Source of the DNA: Acidimicrobiaceae bacterium
GTDB taxonomy: Bacteria; Actinomycetota; Acidimicrobiia; Acidimicrobiales; RAAP-2
Length of the DNA: 64,000 nt
Reading direction: 5' to 3'
NCBI GenBank assembly: GCA_003152015.1
Contig: PLZF01000013.1
Span: 1-64,000 of the forward strand
Shown here: positions 36,699 through 45,289 of the stretch, piece by piece
How the letters are laid out: every line of letters starts with the position of its first letter
Numbering within the stretch: position 1 is the stretch's first letter
Made by a program: the position numbers and the translations under genes
The notes under the pieces: model-generated
What the model was told of the DNA's origin: nothing
Database searches by the model: none
Seen by the model: only the letters and a program-made list of their open reading frames with translations

Positions 36699-37265
36699 TC
36701 AGGCGGGGACAAGGAGTCCGAGCTCCCCGAGTCTTCCGCCCATGACCTCCGGAGTCACACCGAACAGGCAGGCGATCGCCCGCAGGTCTTCCGCCCGGAT
36801 CGTGATCATCCGACCGTTGAAGTCCTGACGGTGGACCTGAATCATCGAGAGGAACCGTCGGAGAAGATCACGTTCGGGTCCGCTCACCGAATGCAACTTG
36901 GCCAGGTCGATGGTGACCTTCCCGCTCCCAGAAGCACTGGTGAGGACCCGGCGAGCACTGGGTGGAGCTGTCTCCGGCGAGTTCCCACTCGGCCCCCAAC
37001 GGGTGGACGTGTCGCCGTCCAGTGGGAGGAGCTGATCGACAGGGACGTCATAAAGCTTGGCCAGGCGTTGCAACCGGGGCACCGAGATCGCCCGCTCCCC
37101 TCGCTCGTAAGCGCCGAGCACCGACGCCTTGAACTCCTGGCCAGACGTCGCTTCCACCGCCTGGAGGGACAGATGCATCTGTTTGCGCATAGCCCGGAGC
37201 CGGGCCCCCACTGCCCGGGCGTAGGCGACGCGGGCCGACTCTTCTTGTTCGTCGTCATCGACCAT
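36699..37265 (-). CDS. BldD-like transcription regulator with c-di-GMP signature
   Basis: A 188-residue XRE-family regulator. The N-terminal HTH is VGARLRAMRKQMHLSLQAVE followed by KASVLGAYERGERAISVPRL and DVPVDQLLP, strongly like Streptomyces BldD. After a Pro/Ser-rich linker the C-terminal domain reads VTIDLAKLHSVSGPERDLLRRF and then HRQDFNGRMITIRAEDLR. This fits RxD-x8-RxxD (Arg146, Asp148, Arg157, Asp160), the motif by which BldD binds tetrameric cyclic-di-GMP. ATG 37265 (MVDDDEQEE) is chosen; the longer frame upstream lacks homology. It is probably autoregulated or c-di-GMP controlled, by analogy. Confidence 0.85.
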   Translation of the reverse strand: MVDDDEQEESARVAYARAVGARLRAMRKQMHLSLQAVEATSGQEFKASVLGAYERGERAISVPRLQRLAKLYDVPVDQLLPLDGDTSTRWGPSGNSPETAPPSARRVLTSASGSGKVTIDLAKLHSVSGPERDLLRRFLSMIQVHRQDFNGRMITIRAEDLRAIACLFGVTPEVMGGRLGELGLLVPA

Positions 37266-37400
37266 ATCGACATGCTTCTCAACCACTAACAAATTCACCC
37301 CTACTGGCCTCGACTCGATCGACCAAACACGCCTGCGCCGACAAGGCTGCTGTGCAGCCTGTCCTGTGGCTTCTGCCTCAGTTTTGCCCACGGAGCGTGG

Positions 37401-38189
37401 TTATGCAAGGGGAGCAATCAACGCTGAACGTAGGGCACACAAGAGGGTTGCGGCGGCAACCGCAGCAGTTTCCGCCCGTAGGACAGTCGGTCCCAGCCCC
37501 ACCGTCGATACGTCACCAGCCAGTTCTTCCTGGTCCCAGCCGCCCTCCGGCCCAATGGCGATGACCGGGTGATGGAGGGACGGCGGGGGTCCCCCCGGGT
37601 GGGCAAGTGACGGGGTGCCGCCGGTCAGCACGGCCAGCGCACTCAGTGACGAGATGGACCCGATCTCGGGTAGAAGGGTCCGACGGCTCTGGGAGGACGC
37701 CTCCCGGGCCACCCGCCGAAGGCGCTCCACCGAGCGCTCCGCCCGCTCGCCGTCCCAGTGCACCACCGACCGGTTGGTGATGATGGGCACAATGCGGTCG
37801 ACTCCCAGCTCGGTGAGTTTCTGCACTACCCACTCGGGACGATCGCCCTTGACAGGGGCGAAGGCCACTGTCAGATAGGGCCGGACGGACGCCGTTACGG
37901 TCACGGCGCCGTCAAGTTCGAGAACGGAAGAGAGGTCCCGGCGGCGTGCATCTCCTTTGGCGGCAGCCGACGTCACTCGACATGGCACCCATGACCCCAT
38001 CCCGTCCGAGGCCACCACCGACTGGCCGGCCCGCAACCGGAGGACGTCAAGCAGGTGACGGGCACTCTCGGCGTCAAGGACAGGGGCCCCGAGGTCGGGC
38101 ACGAACACCATGGCCGCCGCGGCCACCAGCACCGGATCGGGAGCCTTGACCGTCGATCCGAGCGGACCGCCGACCTGGGAGTCGGGCAT
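37401..38189 (-). CDS. rsmE: 16S rRNA (uracil-1498-N3) methyltransferase
   Basis: A 262-residue SPOUT methyltransferase methylating U1498 of 16S rRNA. The PUA-like N-terminus ends near SARHLLDVLRLRAGQSVVAS. The knotted catalytic part shows KGDRPEWVVQKLTELGVDRI, then SRRTLLPEI, IAIGPEGGWDQEELA and LGPTVLRAETAAVAAATLL. A 30-residue stretch (LTGGTPSLAHPGGPPPSLHH) before the knot is a low-complexity insertion. It starts 2 bp after the dnaJ stop, completing the hrcA-dnaJ-rsmE operon. Confidence 0.94.
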   Translation of the reverse strand: MPDSQVGGPLGSTVKAPDPVLVAAAAMVFVPDLGAPVLDAESARHLLDVLRLRAGQSVVASDGMGSWVPCRVTSAAAKGDARRRDLSSVLELDGAVTVTASVRPYLTVAFAPVKGDRPEWVVQKLTELGVDRIVPIITNRSVVHWDGERAERSVERLRRVAREASSQSRRTLLPEIGSISSLSALAVLTGGTPSLAHPGGPPPSLHHPVIAIGPEGGWDQEELAGDVSTVGLGPTVLRAETAAVAAATLLCALRSALIAPLA

Positions 38190-38191
38190 GG

Positions 38192-39346
38192 TCAGCTGAG
38201 GGCCGAGCGCAGCTTGGAGAAGATCCCCTCGCCCTGAGGGGGAACTCCGACAGGCTCGTCCCGGGCCGCGGCCAGGGACGCCAGCAACCCACGTTGATCG
38301 TCGTCGAGCTCGGTCGGCGTCTCCACGACCACATGCACGAAGAGGTCACCGCGCCCGCGCCCTCGAAGCCGCGGAATCCCGAGGCCTTTGAGTTGGATGA
38401 CGGCCCCGGTTTGCGTTCCGGACGCAATGGTGAGGTTCTGTCGGTCATCCAGTGTGTCGAATTCGATCACCGTCCCCAAAGCGGCTTGGGTCATCGCCAC
38501 CTGCACCGAAGCGTGGACGTCGACCCCTGAGCGCTCGAAGACCGGATCGGCTTCGACCGACAGATGGACGAACAGTGCGCCGTTGGGGCCACCCCGGAAC
38601 CCGGCCGGACCGTGACCGGAGAGTCGAAGGGTGGTCCCGTCGTCGACACCGGAGGGAATGTCCACTTCGAGCGTCCGCTCCTCGTCGCGACGGCCGTCTC
38701 CCCCACAGTCCTCACACGGGGTGGCGATCGCCTGGCCAGTTCCCTGGCATCGAGAGCAGGGGACCGCGGTCATCACCTGCCCCAGAATTGACTGGCGAAC
38801 CCGTCTGAGCTCTCCGGCACCCTGGCAATCAGGACATCGGATGGGTGACGTTCCCGGGCGAGCACCGCTCCCCTCGCACGCATCGCAGTGGACCGGCGCC
38901 TTGACCGGCACGTCGCGGTGAATGCCGAATACCGCTTCCCTAAAGGTCAGGCGGAGGACAATCTCGGCATCGGGTCCGGGCATGGGGCCGGTACGACGAC
39001 CACGGCCGCCGTTGGTCGCTCCGCCCATCCCGTTGAAGAAGGAATCGAAGAGGTCACCGAGGCCTCCTCCGAAGGGATCAGCCTGACCTCCGCCGAAGCC
39101 ACCTCCCCCTGCCGCCTGCCCGAATACGCCGGCAGACCCGAATCGGTCATACCGGGCGCGCCGCTCGGGGTCACGGAGCACCTCGTAGGCCAGGCTGACC
39201 TCTTTGAAGCGCTCCTCGGTCACGTCATCGCCGTGGTTTGCATCGGGATGGAACTCACGCGCCTTTTGCCGATACGCACGCTTCAGTTCCTCATCGGTGG
39301 CGCCACGCCCCACCCCGAGGAGCTCGTACAGGTCAGCGTCGGTCAT
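38192..39346 (-). CDS. dnaJ: Chaperone DnaJ
   Basis: A 384-residue type I J-protein stimulating DnaK ATPase. It contains the J domain with HPD (REFHPDANHGDD), a Gly/Phe-rich linker (GFGGGQADPFGGGLGDLF), the four CxxCxGxG zinc repeats (CDACEGSG, CPDCQGAG, CSRCQGTG, CEDCGGDG) and the client-binding barrels. Start ATG 39346 overlaps the hrcA stop (ATGA). The partner dnaK/grpE are not in this window, so this is the hrcA-linked dnaJ copy typical of actinobacteria with two dnaJ genes. Confidence 0.96.
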   Translation of the reverse strand: MTDADLYELLGVGRGATDEELKRAYRQKAREFHPDANHGDDVTEERFKEVSLAYEVLRDPERRARYDRFGSAGVFGQAAGGGGFGGGQADPFGGGLGDLFDSFFNGMGGATNGGRGRRTGPMPGPDAEIVLRLTFREAVFGIHRDVPVKAPVHCDACEGSGARPGTSPIRCPDCQGAGELRRVRQSILGQVMTAVPCSRCQGTGQAIATPCEDCGGDGRRDEERTLEVDIPSGVDDGTTLRLSGHGPAGFRGGPNGALFVHLSVEADPVFERSGVDVHASVQVAMTQAALGTVIEFDTLDDRQNLTIASGTQTGAVIQLKGLGIPRLRGRGRGDLFVHVVVETPTELDDDQRGLLASLAAARDEPVGVPPQGEGIFSKLRSALS

Positions 39347-40407
39347 CGTCGCGACTCGCTCAGTCGTTGACCCAAGCGGTTGCCGACCACCTGGGCCGCC
39401 GCCAGCGCCTGGGGATAGTTCATCCGGGTGGGGCCGAGCAGCCCGATGGTGCCGGTTACCACACCGTCCACCGACACCGGCATGACCACGACGGCACATG
39501 AGGCCAGGGGCTCTACCCCGTGTTCGGTGCCGATCGCCACCGACAGACCCCTGTCGAGGACGTCACGAAGGAGCGTGACCACCACCAATTGCTGTTCGAG
39601 GATGGTCAACACGGAGCGCACGGTATCCACCGCGTCGAAGGCCGCCGCCATGTGGGACGACCCGCCGACGAACAGCTGGTCGCCAGCCTCCGCCGAACCG
39701 AGGTGGCGGAGGGCGTCGACACCGACGGATACCACCGCGTCGGTGGCCGGATCACCGGTGGTCACGAGGGTCGCATCGATCTGGGACAACGCCCGGCCCA
39801 AGGAGTGTGCGGCCAGGTAGCGGGCGGCGTCGGCCAGTCGGCCCTCATCGACATCCTCGGCCAGATCGATCGACTGCTTCTGTACTGCACCATCGGCCAG
39901 CACCACCACCAGTAGGGCCAAACGCGGCCCGAGTCCGACCAGCTGCACCGAGCGCAACGTGGCCAACTCGTGAGAGGGACCCACCACCATCGCGGTGCAG
40001 TCGGTGAGGTCGGCCAAGAGGCCGGATGTCTTCTCGAGCATCATCTCGATTTCGCCATGGGCGTGATCGAAGAACTGGCGCACCTGCTGGCGTCCCACCG
40101 GATCAAGCGCTCCCGGACCACCCAGATGGTCGACGAAGAAGCGGTACCCCTTATCCGTGGGAATCCGACCTGCGCTGGTATGGGGCTGCGCCAGGTAACC
40201 GTCCCGTTCCAGAGCCGCCATATCCGCCCGAATGGTGGCCGAGGAAACGCTGACGCCCGGGGCGTCCATCACGTGCTGGGACCCGACAGGCTGGGCCGAG
40301 CCGATGTATTCGGTGACCACCGCGTTGAGAATGGCCGATTTCCGGACATCCAGCGCCAAGGGGTCGGGACCGGCCCCCTCGTGTCGGCTGTTGTCGCTGG
40401 TCTGCAT
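39343..40407 (-). CDS. hrcA: Heat-inducible transcription repressor HrcA
   Basis: A 354-residue winged-helix repressor of class I heat-shock genes. The HTH region reads ILNAVVTEYIGSAQPVGSQH, SSATIRADMAALERDGYLAQ, PHTSAGRIPTDKGYRFFVDH, and the GAF-like and dimerisation parts follow, ending PTRMNYPQALAAAQVVGNRL. I use ATG 40407 (MQTSDNSRHEG); the longer frame begins at a GTG inside the CIRCE operator and cannot be the start. Operator and operon order (hrcA, dnaJ, rsmE) show autorepression that also controls dnaJ. Confidence 0.95.
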   Translation of the reverse strand: MQTSDNSRHEGAGPDPLALDVRKSAILNAVVTEYIGSAQPVGSQHVMDAPGVSVSSATIRADMAALERDGYLAQPHTSAGRIPTDKGYRFFVDHLGGPGALDPVGRQQVRQFFDHAHGEIEMMLEKTSGLLADLTDCTAMVVGPSHELATLRSVQLVGLGPRLALLVVVLADGAVQKQSIDLAEDVDEGRLADAARYLAAHSLGRALSQIDATLVTTGDPATDAVVSVGVDALRHLGSAEAGDQLFVGGSSHMAAAFDAVDTVRSVLTILEQQLVVVTLLRDVLDRGLSVAIGTEHGVEPLASCAVVVMPVSVDGVVTGTIGLLGPTRMNYPQALAAAQVVGNRLGQRLSESRR

Positions 40408-40475
40408 GGGTGGTTGGTTGCCTCGTCCGAGTACCACCAACGGTCGGGCGCCGTTGGCATCGGGCTGTCGGCCCG

Positions 40476-40502
40476 TTGGCACTCCATTCTACTGAGTGCT
40501 GA
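40476..40502. promoter_or_regulatory. CIRCE operator of the hrcA operon
   Basis: TTGGCACTC-N9-GAGTGCTGA at 40476-40502 matches the CIRCE consensus (TTAGCACTC-N9-GAGTGCTAA) at 16 of 18 arm positions with the exact nine-base spacer CATTCTACT. It lies 69 bp upstream of the hrcA ATG, so HrcA should repress its own operon here. Confidence 0.93.
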
Positions 40503-40590
40503 CCCAGCTCGGGCGAGCACCTTCAGGCTGATCCATTCCCGGGTACGCCCCAATGCCGCCGATGGCCACCCCGAAAGGCAGAATGCCAGG

Positions 40591-41250
40591 TCAGACCGCA
40601 GCAACGAACAGCTGATGGGTCATGGCCGGACCCAGAGCAACCATCGAGTCACCTACCACCAGCGTCAACGTACCGTCGGGCGCCTTGGCCTGAATGGTGG
40701 CCATGGCCCCTGGCATCAACCCGTGTTCGCCGAGATACGACAGTGAGGCGGAGTCGTGCTCGATGCTCTCGGTGATCCGTTCGAGACGCACACGGTCGCC
40801 GGGCCGTGAATCGGCCAATCGATGCTGCTCGGGCCCGGTGGGCTCCACACCCGGGATCGGATTGCCGTGCGGACAGGTGGTCGGATTACCCAGCAGAACA
40901 ACCAGACGTTGCTCGACCTCATCCGAGATCACGTGTTCCCACCGTCCGGCCTCGAGATGGGCCTTCTCCCAGTCCAGACCGATGATGTCCACCAGCAGCC
41001 GTTCGGCCAGCCGATGCTTGCGCACCACTCCCTGGGCCAGGGCGCCACCTTTGGCGGTCATGGAGATCTGACGGGCACTGCGGAGAATGAGCCCGTCGGC
41101 CTCCAGCCTGTCGAGCATTTCCGACACAGACGGTGCGGCTTTGTCGAGCCGTTCGGCGAGGCGCGCCTGAATGACCGGGATACCCTCCTCTTCCAAGGAG
41201 AAGATCGCCTCAAGGTACTCCTCGACCGGTGGGTGAAAGCGGTCGAGCAT
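40591..41250 (-). CDS. DtxR/IdeR-type metal-dependent repressor
   Basis: A 219-residue metalloregulator. The winged helix opens VEEYLEAIFSLEEEGIPVIQ, ARLAERLDKAAPSVSEMLDR, LEADGLI, followed by the dimerisation/metal domain (HRLAERLLVDIIGLDWEKAH with LEAGRWEHVISDEVEQRLVV and NPTTCPHGNPIP) and a C-terminal SH3/FeoA-like domain (DRVRLERITESIEHDSASLS). Candidate metal ligands His, Glu, Cys and Asp are all present. Members sense Fe(II) or Mn(II) and control iron or manganese genes. Transcribed divergently from the small protein at 41350; about 100 bp are available for shared regulation. Confidence 0.93.
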   Translation of the reverse strand: MLDRFHPPVEEYLEAIFSLEEEGIPVIQARLAERLDKAAPSVSEMLDRLEADGLILRSARQISMTAKGGALAQGVVRKHRLAERLLVDIIGLDWEKAHLEAGRWEHVISDEVEQRLVVLLGNPTTCPHGNPIPGVEPTGPEQHRLADSRPGDRVRLERITESIEHDSASLSYLGEHGLMPGAMATIQAKAPDGTLTLVVGDSMVALGPAMTHQLFVAAV

Positions 41251-41349
41251 GAGCCTGATCCTAAGGCATGGCGGGAGTTGGTGGTTCGGCCGAGGGCAAA
41301 TCAGGCTGGTCGGGGCATCGTCGTCGAAATCTCAACGAGCGGCGGTACC

Positions 41350-41730
41350 GTGGTATCCGTGGGCGACCGGTTCGGCGACGAGGAGATACAGACCGAGGAT
41401 GGCCTCGACGTCATCGCCGACGACGGTGTTCACCCCGACGGGGATGAGACAGGAATCGGCGAGCCGGTGGACGAAGCCCCACCCACCCGCTTCGACCGGG
41501 TAAGGCGGTCGACCGCCGGGGTGATGATGACCGGCATTGCCCTCGGCCTGCAAGACGCCCTGGAGTTACCGAAGAAGCAACCGGCTTTCGTTATCAAGGC
41601 CTCGGGCCAACCCGACGGGCCCCAGGGGCCGATCGATCTGAGCTTCGACCCGGACGATCCGTCCAACACCGTGGCGGTCATTCGCCCCTGGCTCACCGAC
41701 GGAAAGAAGAAAGAAACTCCACCGGAGTAG
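41350..41730 (+). CDS. Hypothetical acidic protein divergent from dtxR
   Basis: A 126-residue protein with an acidic N-terminal part (RFGDEEIQTEDGLDVIADDG) and a central hydrophobic or amphipathic stretch (RRSTAGVMMTGIALGLQDAL), ending in a Lys-rich tail (DGKKKETPPE). No family is recognised. I start at GTG 41350 (VVSVGDRFGDEE), with GTG 41359 as an alternative; the open frame continues upstream only over the antisense dtxR gene. It ends 10 bp before the convergent lepA gene. Confidence 0.6.
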   Translation: MVSVGDRFGDEEIQTEDGLDVIADDGVHPDGDETGIGEPVDEAPPTRFDRVRRSTAGVMMTGIALGLQDALELPKKQPAFVIKASGQPDGPQGPIDLSFDPDDPSNTVAVIRPWLTDGKKKETPPE

Positions 41731-41739
41731 AACCATCTG

Positions 41740-43527
41740 TCAGTCGTCGAGCCGCAGCGCGGAGACAAATGCCTCTTGGGGAACCTCGACCCTTCCGATG
41801 TTCTTCATCTTCTTCTTCCCCTCTTTTTGCTTCTCGAGGAGTTTCCTCTTTCGGGTGATATCGCCGCCGTAGCACTTGGCCAGAACGTCCTTGCGACGGG
41901 CCTTGACCGTCTCCCGGGCCAGGACCCGCCCTCCGATGGCCGCCTGGATAGGAACGTCGAACATCTGGCGCGGAATCAACTCCCGCAACTTTTCAGTCAT
42001 CCGCCGGCCGTAGATGTCGGCCTGGGACCGATGAACGATGGTGGAAAAGGCATCCACCGGGACGTGGTTGATCAGCACGTCGACCTTGACCAGATCGGCG
42101 GTGGCATATCCCTGGGGCTCGTAATCGAGGCTGGCATACCCCTTGGTCCGGCTCTTCAACTGATCGAAGAAGTTCACCACCACCTCGGCCAACGGAATGG
42201 TGTAGACGAACTCGACCCGTTCGGGCGAAAGGAACTCCATCCGATTCATGTCCGCCCGTTTCCCCTGACACAACTCCATCACGGTGCCGGTGTACTCGGC
42301 GGGCGTGAGGATCGTGGCCCGTAGCATCGGCTCATCGACGTGGTCGAGCCGGGTGGGATCGGGCAGCTCGCTGGGGTTGTCCACCTCCACCTTGGTCCCG
42401 TCGGCCAAATAGGCCTCGTAGGCCACGGAAGGAGCAGTGGCGATGAGGGACAGATTGAACTCACGCTCGAGGCGCTCACGAACGATCTCCATGTGCAGCA
42501 GCCCCAGAAAGCCACACCGGAAACCGAACCCGAGGGCTCGGGACGACTCGGGCTCATAGGTGAAGCTGGCGTCGTTGAGCCGGAGCTTTTCCAATGCATC
42601 GCGCAGGTCGGGAAGCTCGTCCCCGTCAATGGGGAAGAGCCCGCAGAACACCATGGGATTGGGATCCCGGTATCCAGCCAGGGCATTGGTGGCCGGATGG
42701 GCAGCAGTGGTCACCGTCTCCCCTGATCGAGCCCCGCCCACATTTTTGATACCGGCAATGAGGTACCCGACTTCGCCGGGGCCAAGGTCGACGACGGGGA
42801 CGGTCACCGGCGTCCTCACCCCGATCTCTTCGATCTCGTGATTGGAGGCGGCATGGATAAACCGGAGTCTCGCCGTGGAGTGGAGGGTGCCCTGCATGAC
42901 CCGGATGGAGCTGACCACACCCCGGTACTGGTCGTACGCCGAGTCGAAGATCAATGCCTGCAACGGCGCTCCGGGATCCCCCGTCGGTGCCGGGATGCGC
43001 TCCACGATGGCATCGAGGAGAGCGGGAACGCCCTCTCCTGTCTTGGCTGAAATGTGGAGGATGCTCGACGCCTCGATCCCCAGGACGTTCTCGATCTCGG
43101 TGGCACATCGCTGGGGGTCGGCGGCCGGAAGGTCAATTTTGTTGAGAACAGCCACGATTTCGAGATCGTGTTCGAGCGCCTGGTAACAGTTGGCCAGGGT
43201 CTGGGCCTGAATACCCTGAGAGGCATCCACCAGCAGCACCGCGCCCTCACAGGCCGCCAACGATCGGCTCACCTCGTAACCGAAGTCGACATGGCCAGGG
43301 GTATCGATGAGGTGGAGGGTGTAGTCGTTCCAGTGCACCCGGACGTTCTGGGCCTTGATGGTGATCCCGCGCTCGCGCTCGATGTCCATCGTGTCGAGGT
43401 ACTGCTCGCGCATCAGGCGAGGGTCGACAGCCCCGGTCAGCTCGAGAATCCGGTCGGACAACGTCGACTTGCCGTGGTCGACATGGCTGATAATGGAGAA
43501 GTTTCGGATGCGGTCGACAGGAAGCAC
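41740..43527 (-). CDS. lepA: Elongation factor 4 (LepA)
   Basis: A 595-residue translational GTPase that remodels stalled or early ribosomes. G1 is [19 protein letters not shown]2 [13 protein letters not shown]3 [10 protein letters not shown]4 NKIDLP. The diagnostic LepA C-terminal domain is present: [20 protein letters not shown] and [20 protein letters not shown]. Length is that of the family. It is divergent from rpsT, with a 178-bp intergenic space. Confidence 0.97.
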   Translation of the reverse strand: MLPVDRIRNFSIISHVDHGKSTLSDRILELTGAVDPRLMREQYLDTMDIERERGITIKAQNVRVHWNDYTLHLIDTPGHVDFGYEVSRSLAACEGAVLLVDASQGIQAQTLANCYQALEHDLEIVAVLNKIDLPAADPQRCATEIENVLGIEASSILHISAKTGEGVPALLDAIVERIPAPTGDPGAPLQALIFDSAYDQYRGVVSSIRVMQGTLHSTARLRFIHAASNHEIEEIGVRTPVTVPVVDLGPGEVGYLIAGIKNVGGARSGETVTTAAHPATNALAGYRDPNPMVFCGLFPIDGDELPDLRDALEKLRLNDASFTYEPESSRALGFGFRCGFLGLLHMEIVRERLEREFNLSLIATAPSVAYEAYLADGTKVEVDNPSELPDPTRLDHVDEPMLRATILTPAEYTGTVMELCQGKRADMNRMEFLSPERVEFVYTIPLAEVVVNFFDQLKSRTKGYASLDYEPQGYATADLVKVDVLINHVPVDAFSTIVHRSQADIYGRRMTEKLRELIPRQMFDVPIQAAIGGRVLARETVKARRKDVLAKCYGGDITRKRKLLEKQKEGKKKMKNIGRVEVPQEAFVSALRLDD

Positions 43528-43601
43528 GGGGTAGCCAGCGTACCCAAGGTGAGGGGATGGCTCTCACCGCTGGCAGGCTGCTACCCTGGTATGTCTCCAG
43601 T

Positions 43602-43620
43602 GGGCATCCATCGGGTGCCC
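43602..43620 (+). promoter_or_regulatory. Hairpin in the rpsT leader
   Basis: GGGCATCC-ATC-GGGTGCCC makes an eight-pair stem with one G-U wobble, about 85 bp before the rpsT GTG. The 178-bp space between lepA and rpsT has no gene. It could be an RNA leader involved in S20 autoregulation, but there is no sequence proof. Confidence 0.3.
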
Positions 43621-43705
43621 GGGAGCAGATCTCCAACCGGTCGGTGGTGCTCCCAACTGCCGCCGATCCGATACACCGAGGACGATAAGGACCAAAGGAC
43701 CAGTT

Positions 43706-43978
43706 GTGGCAAACATCCGTAGCCAAATCAAGCGCAACCGACAGACAGTGAAGCGTCAGGCCCGCAACAAGGCCGTCCGCTCCGAGCTCCGTACCCGTAC
43801 CAAAAAAGCCATCAACGCTGTCGACGAAGGGGCGGAAAACACCGTGGAAGCGCTGCGTCTGGCCATCAAGCGGATCGACAAGGCCGCGGCCAAGGGCGTC
43901 ATCCATAAGAACCAGGCAGCCAACCGCAAGTCCCGTCTGATGAAGCGGGCCGCGGCTCAGGCAACCACCGACGCCTGA
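43706..43978 (+). CDS. rpsT: 30S ribosomal protein S20
   Basis: A 90-residue small-subunit protein: [38 protein letters not shown] and [20 protein letters not shown] are the typical helical and basic blocks. It binds 16S rRNA early in assembly. The start is GTG 43706. A leader of about 180 bp precedes it, and a tight hairpin (43984-43999) follows the stop by five bases. Monocistronic. Confidence 0.97.
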   Translation: MANIRSQIKRNRQTVKRQARNKAVRSELRTRTKKAINAVDEGAENTVEALRLAIKRIDKAAAKGVIHKNQAANRKSRLMKRAAAQATTDA

Positions 43979-43983
43979 TTCAT

Positions 43984-43999
43984 CGGGCCTTCCGGCCCG
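43984..43999 (+). terminator. Probable rpsT terminator hairpin
   Basis: CGGGCC-TTCC-GGCCCG forms a perfect six-pair stem with a tetraloop five bases after the rpsT stop. There is no U tract, which is common for GC-rich actinobacterial terminators. Confidence 0.65.
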
Positions 44000-44039
44000 A
44001 GCCACATCGCACCCTTCAGCTGGGACGTGGGTACCGCTC

Positions 44040-44179
44040 CAACGATGGGTCGATCGAGGTGGGTGCTCCCCAGACTGCCGTAGAAGGGCGCCGTAGAACG
44101 CCGCGGATGCTCCGGCGTCGGGACTTGCGAGGTCCATCCAGGAAGGAGTCCCGGGGAGATGCGACGTGCGCTCAACCAT
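44040..44179 (-). pseudogene. Glyoxalase-family fragment
   Basis: In a 348-bp gap between rpsT and the SRAP gene, the minus strand opens with ATG 44179 and reads HLPGTPSWMDLASPDAGASA then AFYGALL, the unmistakable first strand and helix of a glyoxalase/bleomycin-resistance (VOC) domain. After that the frame diverges and no further VOC motif is seen; a short related-looking piece (RPIVGAVPTSQLKGAMW) occurs in another frame up to about 44000. It looks like a truncated and frameshifted remnant. The rest of the gap holds nothing I can identify. Confidence 0.5.
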
Positions 44180-44326
44180 GGGGATCTCCGTTCCGATGTA
44201 GGAGGTGGGTGCTCAATGTGCCCACGTTCTTCCTGCCCCACCGGGAATCAATGGGTGTTGGCAAATTCGTATGTGATTCCGTCAGAATCCCGGCCGCTTG
44301 GTTGGAGTCCCCGCCTTCCAAGTGAT

Positions 44327-45124
44327 TCAGGCGGTTGCTTTTGGAGGGCGCGCCTCCACCAGTTCCGGGCCGTCGTTGCGAGCGTTGCCCACCCGTGTAT
44401 CCACCGGATGGTGGTTCAGAGTGTTGGATGGTGACGGTTGGAGCAAGCCTTCGAGTTCATCTCGGTCGTGATTGGCCGGGTCCAACCACCCATCGAGCGC
44501 CACGGTCTCGAGAACCACTGGCATCCGAGGGTGGATACCGTCCATGTCGGGGCCCGCGCTGGTGGTGACAATGGTGCAGGTATAGAGAAACTGCGCCCGG
44601 TTCCCATCCTCTTCGTGCTCGATCCCCTCTCTCCCAATGGCATCTTGCCCGGGGAGTCGCCATCGCTCCCACAGTCCGGCCAACGCCAGGGGGTCGCCGT
44701 CGGCTCGTTGGAAGTAGTGGGGTTGGCGCTGTTTCCCTTCGCCTTGCCCCCATTCGTAGAACCCATCGGCAGGCACCGCCAGTCGTCGGGAGGCAAAGGC
44801 GGATCGGAACGACGGTTTGGTGGCCACCGTTTCACTGCGGGCATTGAATAAACGATTGCCCATGGACGCATCCTTGGCCCACGACGGAATCAGACCCCAA
44901 CGGAAGAGGTCGATCGTCCGTTTGGTGGCGGGTAGCTCGGCATCCTCAACATCGGGGTGTTCGGTGTTGGCACCGGTGGGGCGGGCCACGATCCCGAGGA
45001 TGCTACGGGTGGGAGGGATGTTGTAGCTGGGCCGGCCGTCAGGATCAATGCCGAGCGCCAATTCAGCGTCGAAGATCCGGGACAATCTCTCCGGGGTCGT
45101 GTACAAAGCAATACGTCCACACAT
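44327..45124 (-). CDS. SRAP (YedK/HMCES) abasic-site-binding protein
   Basis: A 265-residue SOS-response-associated-peptidase-domain protein that crosslinks to abasic sites in single-stranded DNA. The catalytic Cys2 follows the initiator (MCGRIALY), the DNA-binding RWGLIPSWAKD, NARSETVATKPSFR, PADGFYEW and IHPRMPVVL blocks are all present in order. Short linkers (GANTEHPDVEDAELPATKR) are longer than usual. An associated LexA site was not found. It stands alone. Confidence 0.93.
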   Translation of the reverse strand: MCGRIALYTTPERLSRIFDAELALGIDPDGRPSYNIPPTRSILGIVARPTGANTEHPDVEDAELPATKRTIDLFRWGLIPSWAKDASMGNRLFNARSETVATKPSFRSAFASRRLAVPADGFYEWGQGEGKQRQPHYFQRADGDPLALAGLWERWRLPGQDAIGREGIEHEEDGNRAQFLYTCTIVTTSAGPDMDGIHPRMPVVLETVALDGWLDPANHDRDELEGLLQPSPSNTLNHHPVDTRVGNARNDGPELVEARPPKATA

Positions 45125-45289
45125 GAGCTCGCTGCGAGCCTATTCTCCCGGAGATGCACGGCGGCCACTTGTCCTTGGCCGCCCAAAGGAGTTGGCGCTC
45201 GCCTGGAGGACGACGAACCACTCAGGCATCCCGAACCGACGAGCAGTGCTCAGTGAGTGGAATACGTGAAAGACCCGGAACGGTGACCC

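Noticed and set aside
40408-40482. Longer HrcA beginning at GTG 40482
   Set aside because: That codon lies within the CIRCE operator and the added residues do not resemble HrcA; ATG 40407 is preferred.
43247-44179. 310-codon minus-strand frame covering rpsT
   Set aside because: Only its first 40 codons resemble glyoxalase; the rest is antisense to ribosomal protein S20 and to the lepA start region.
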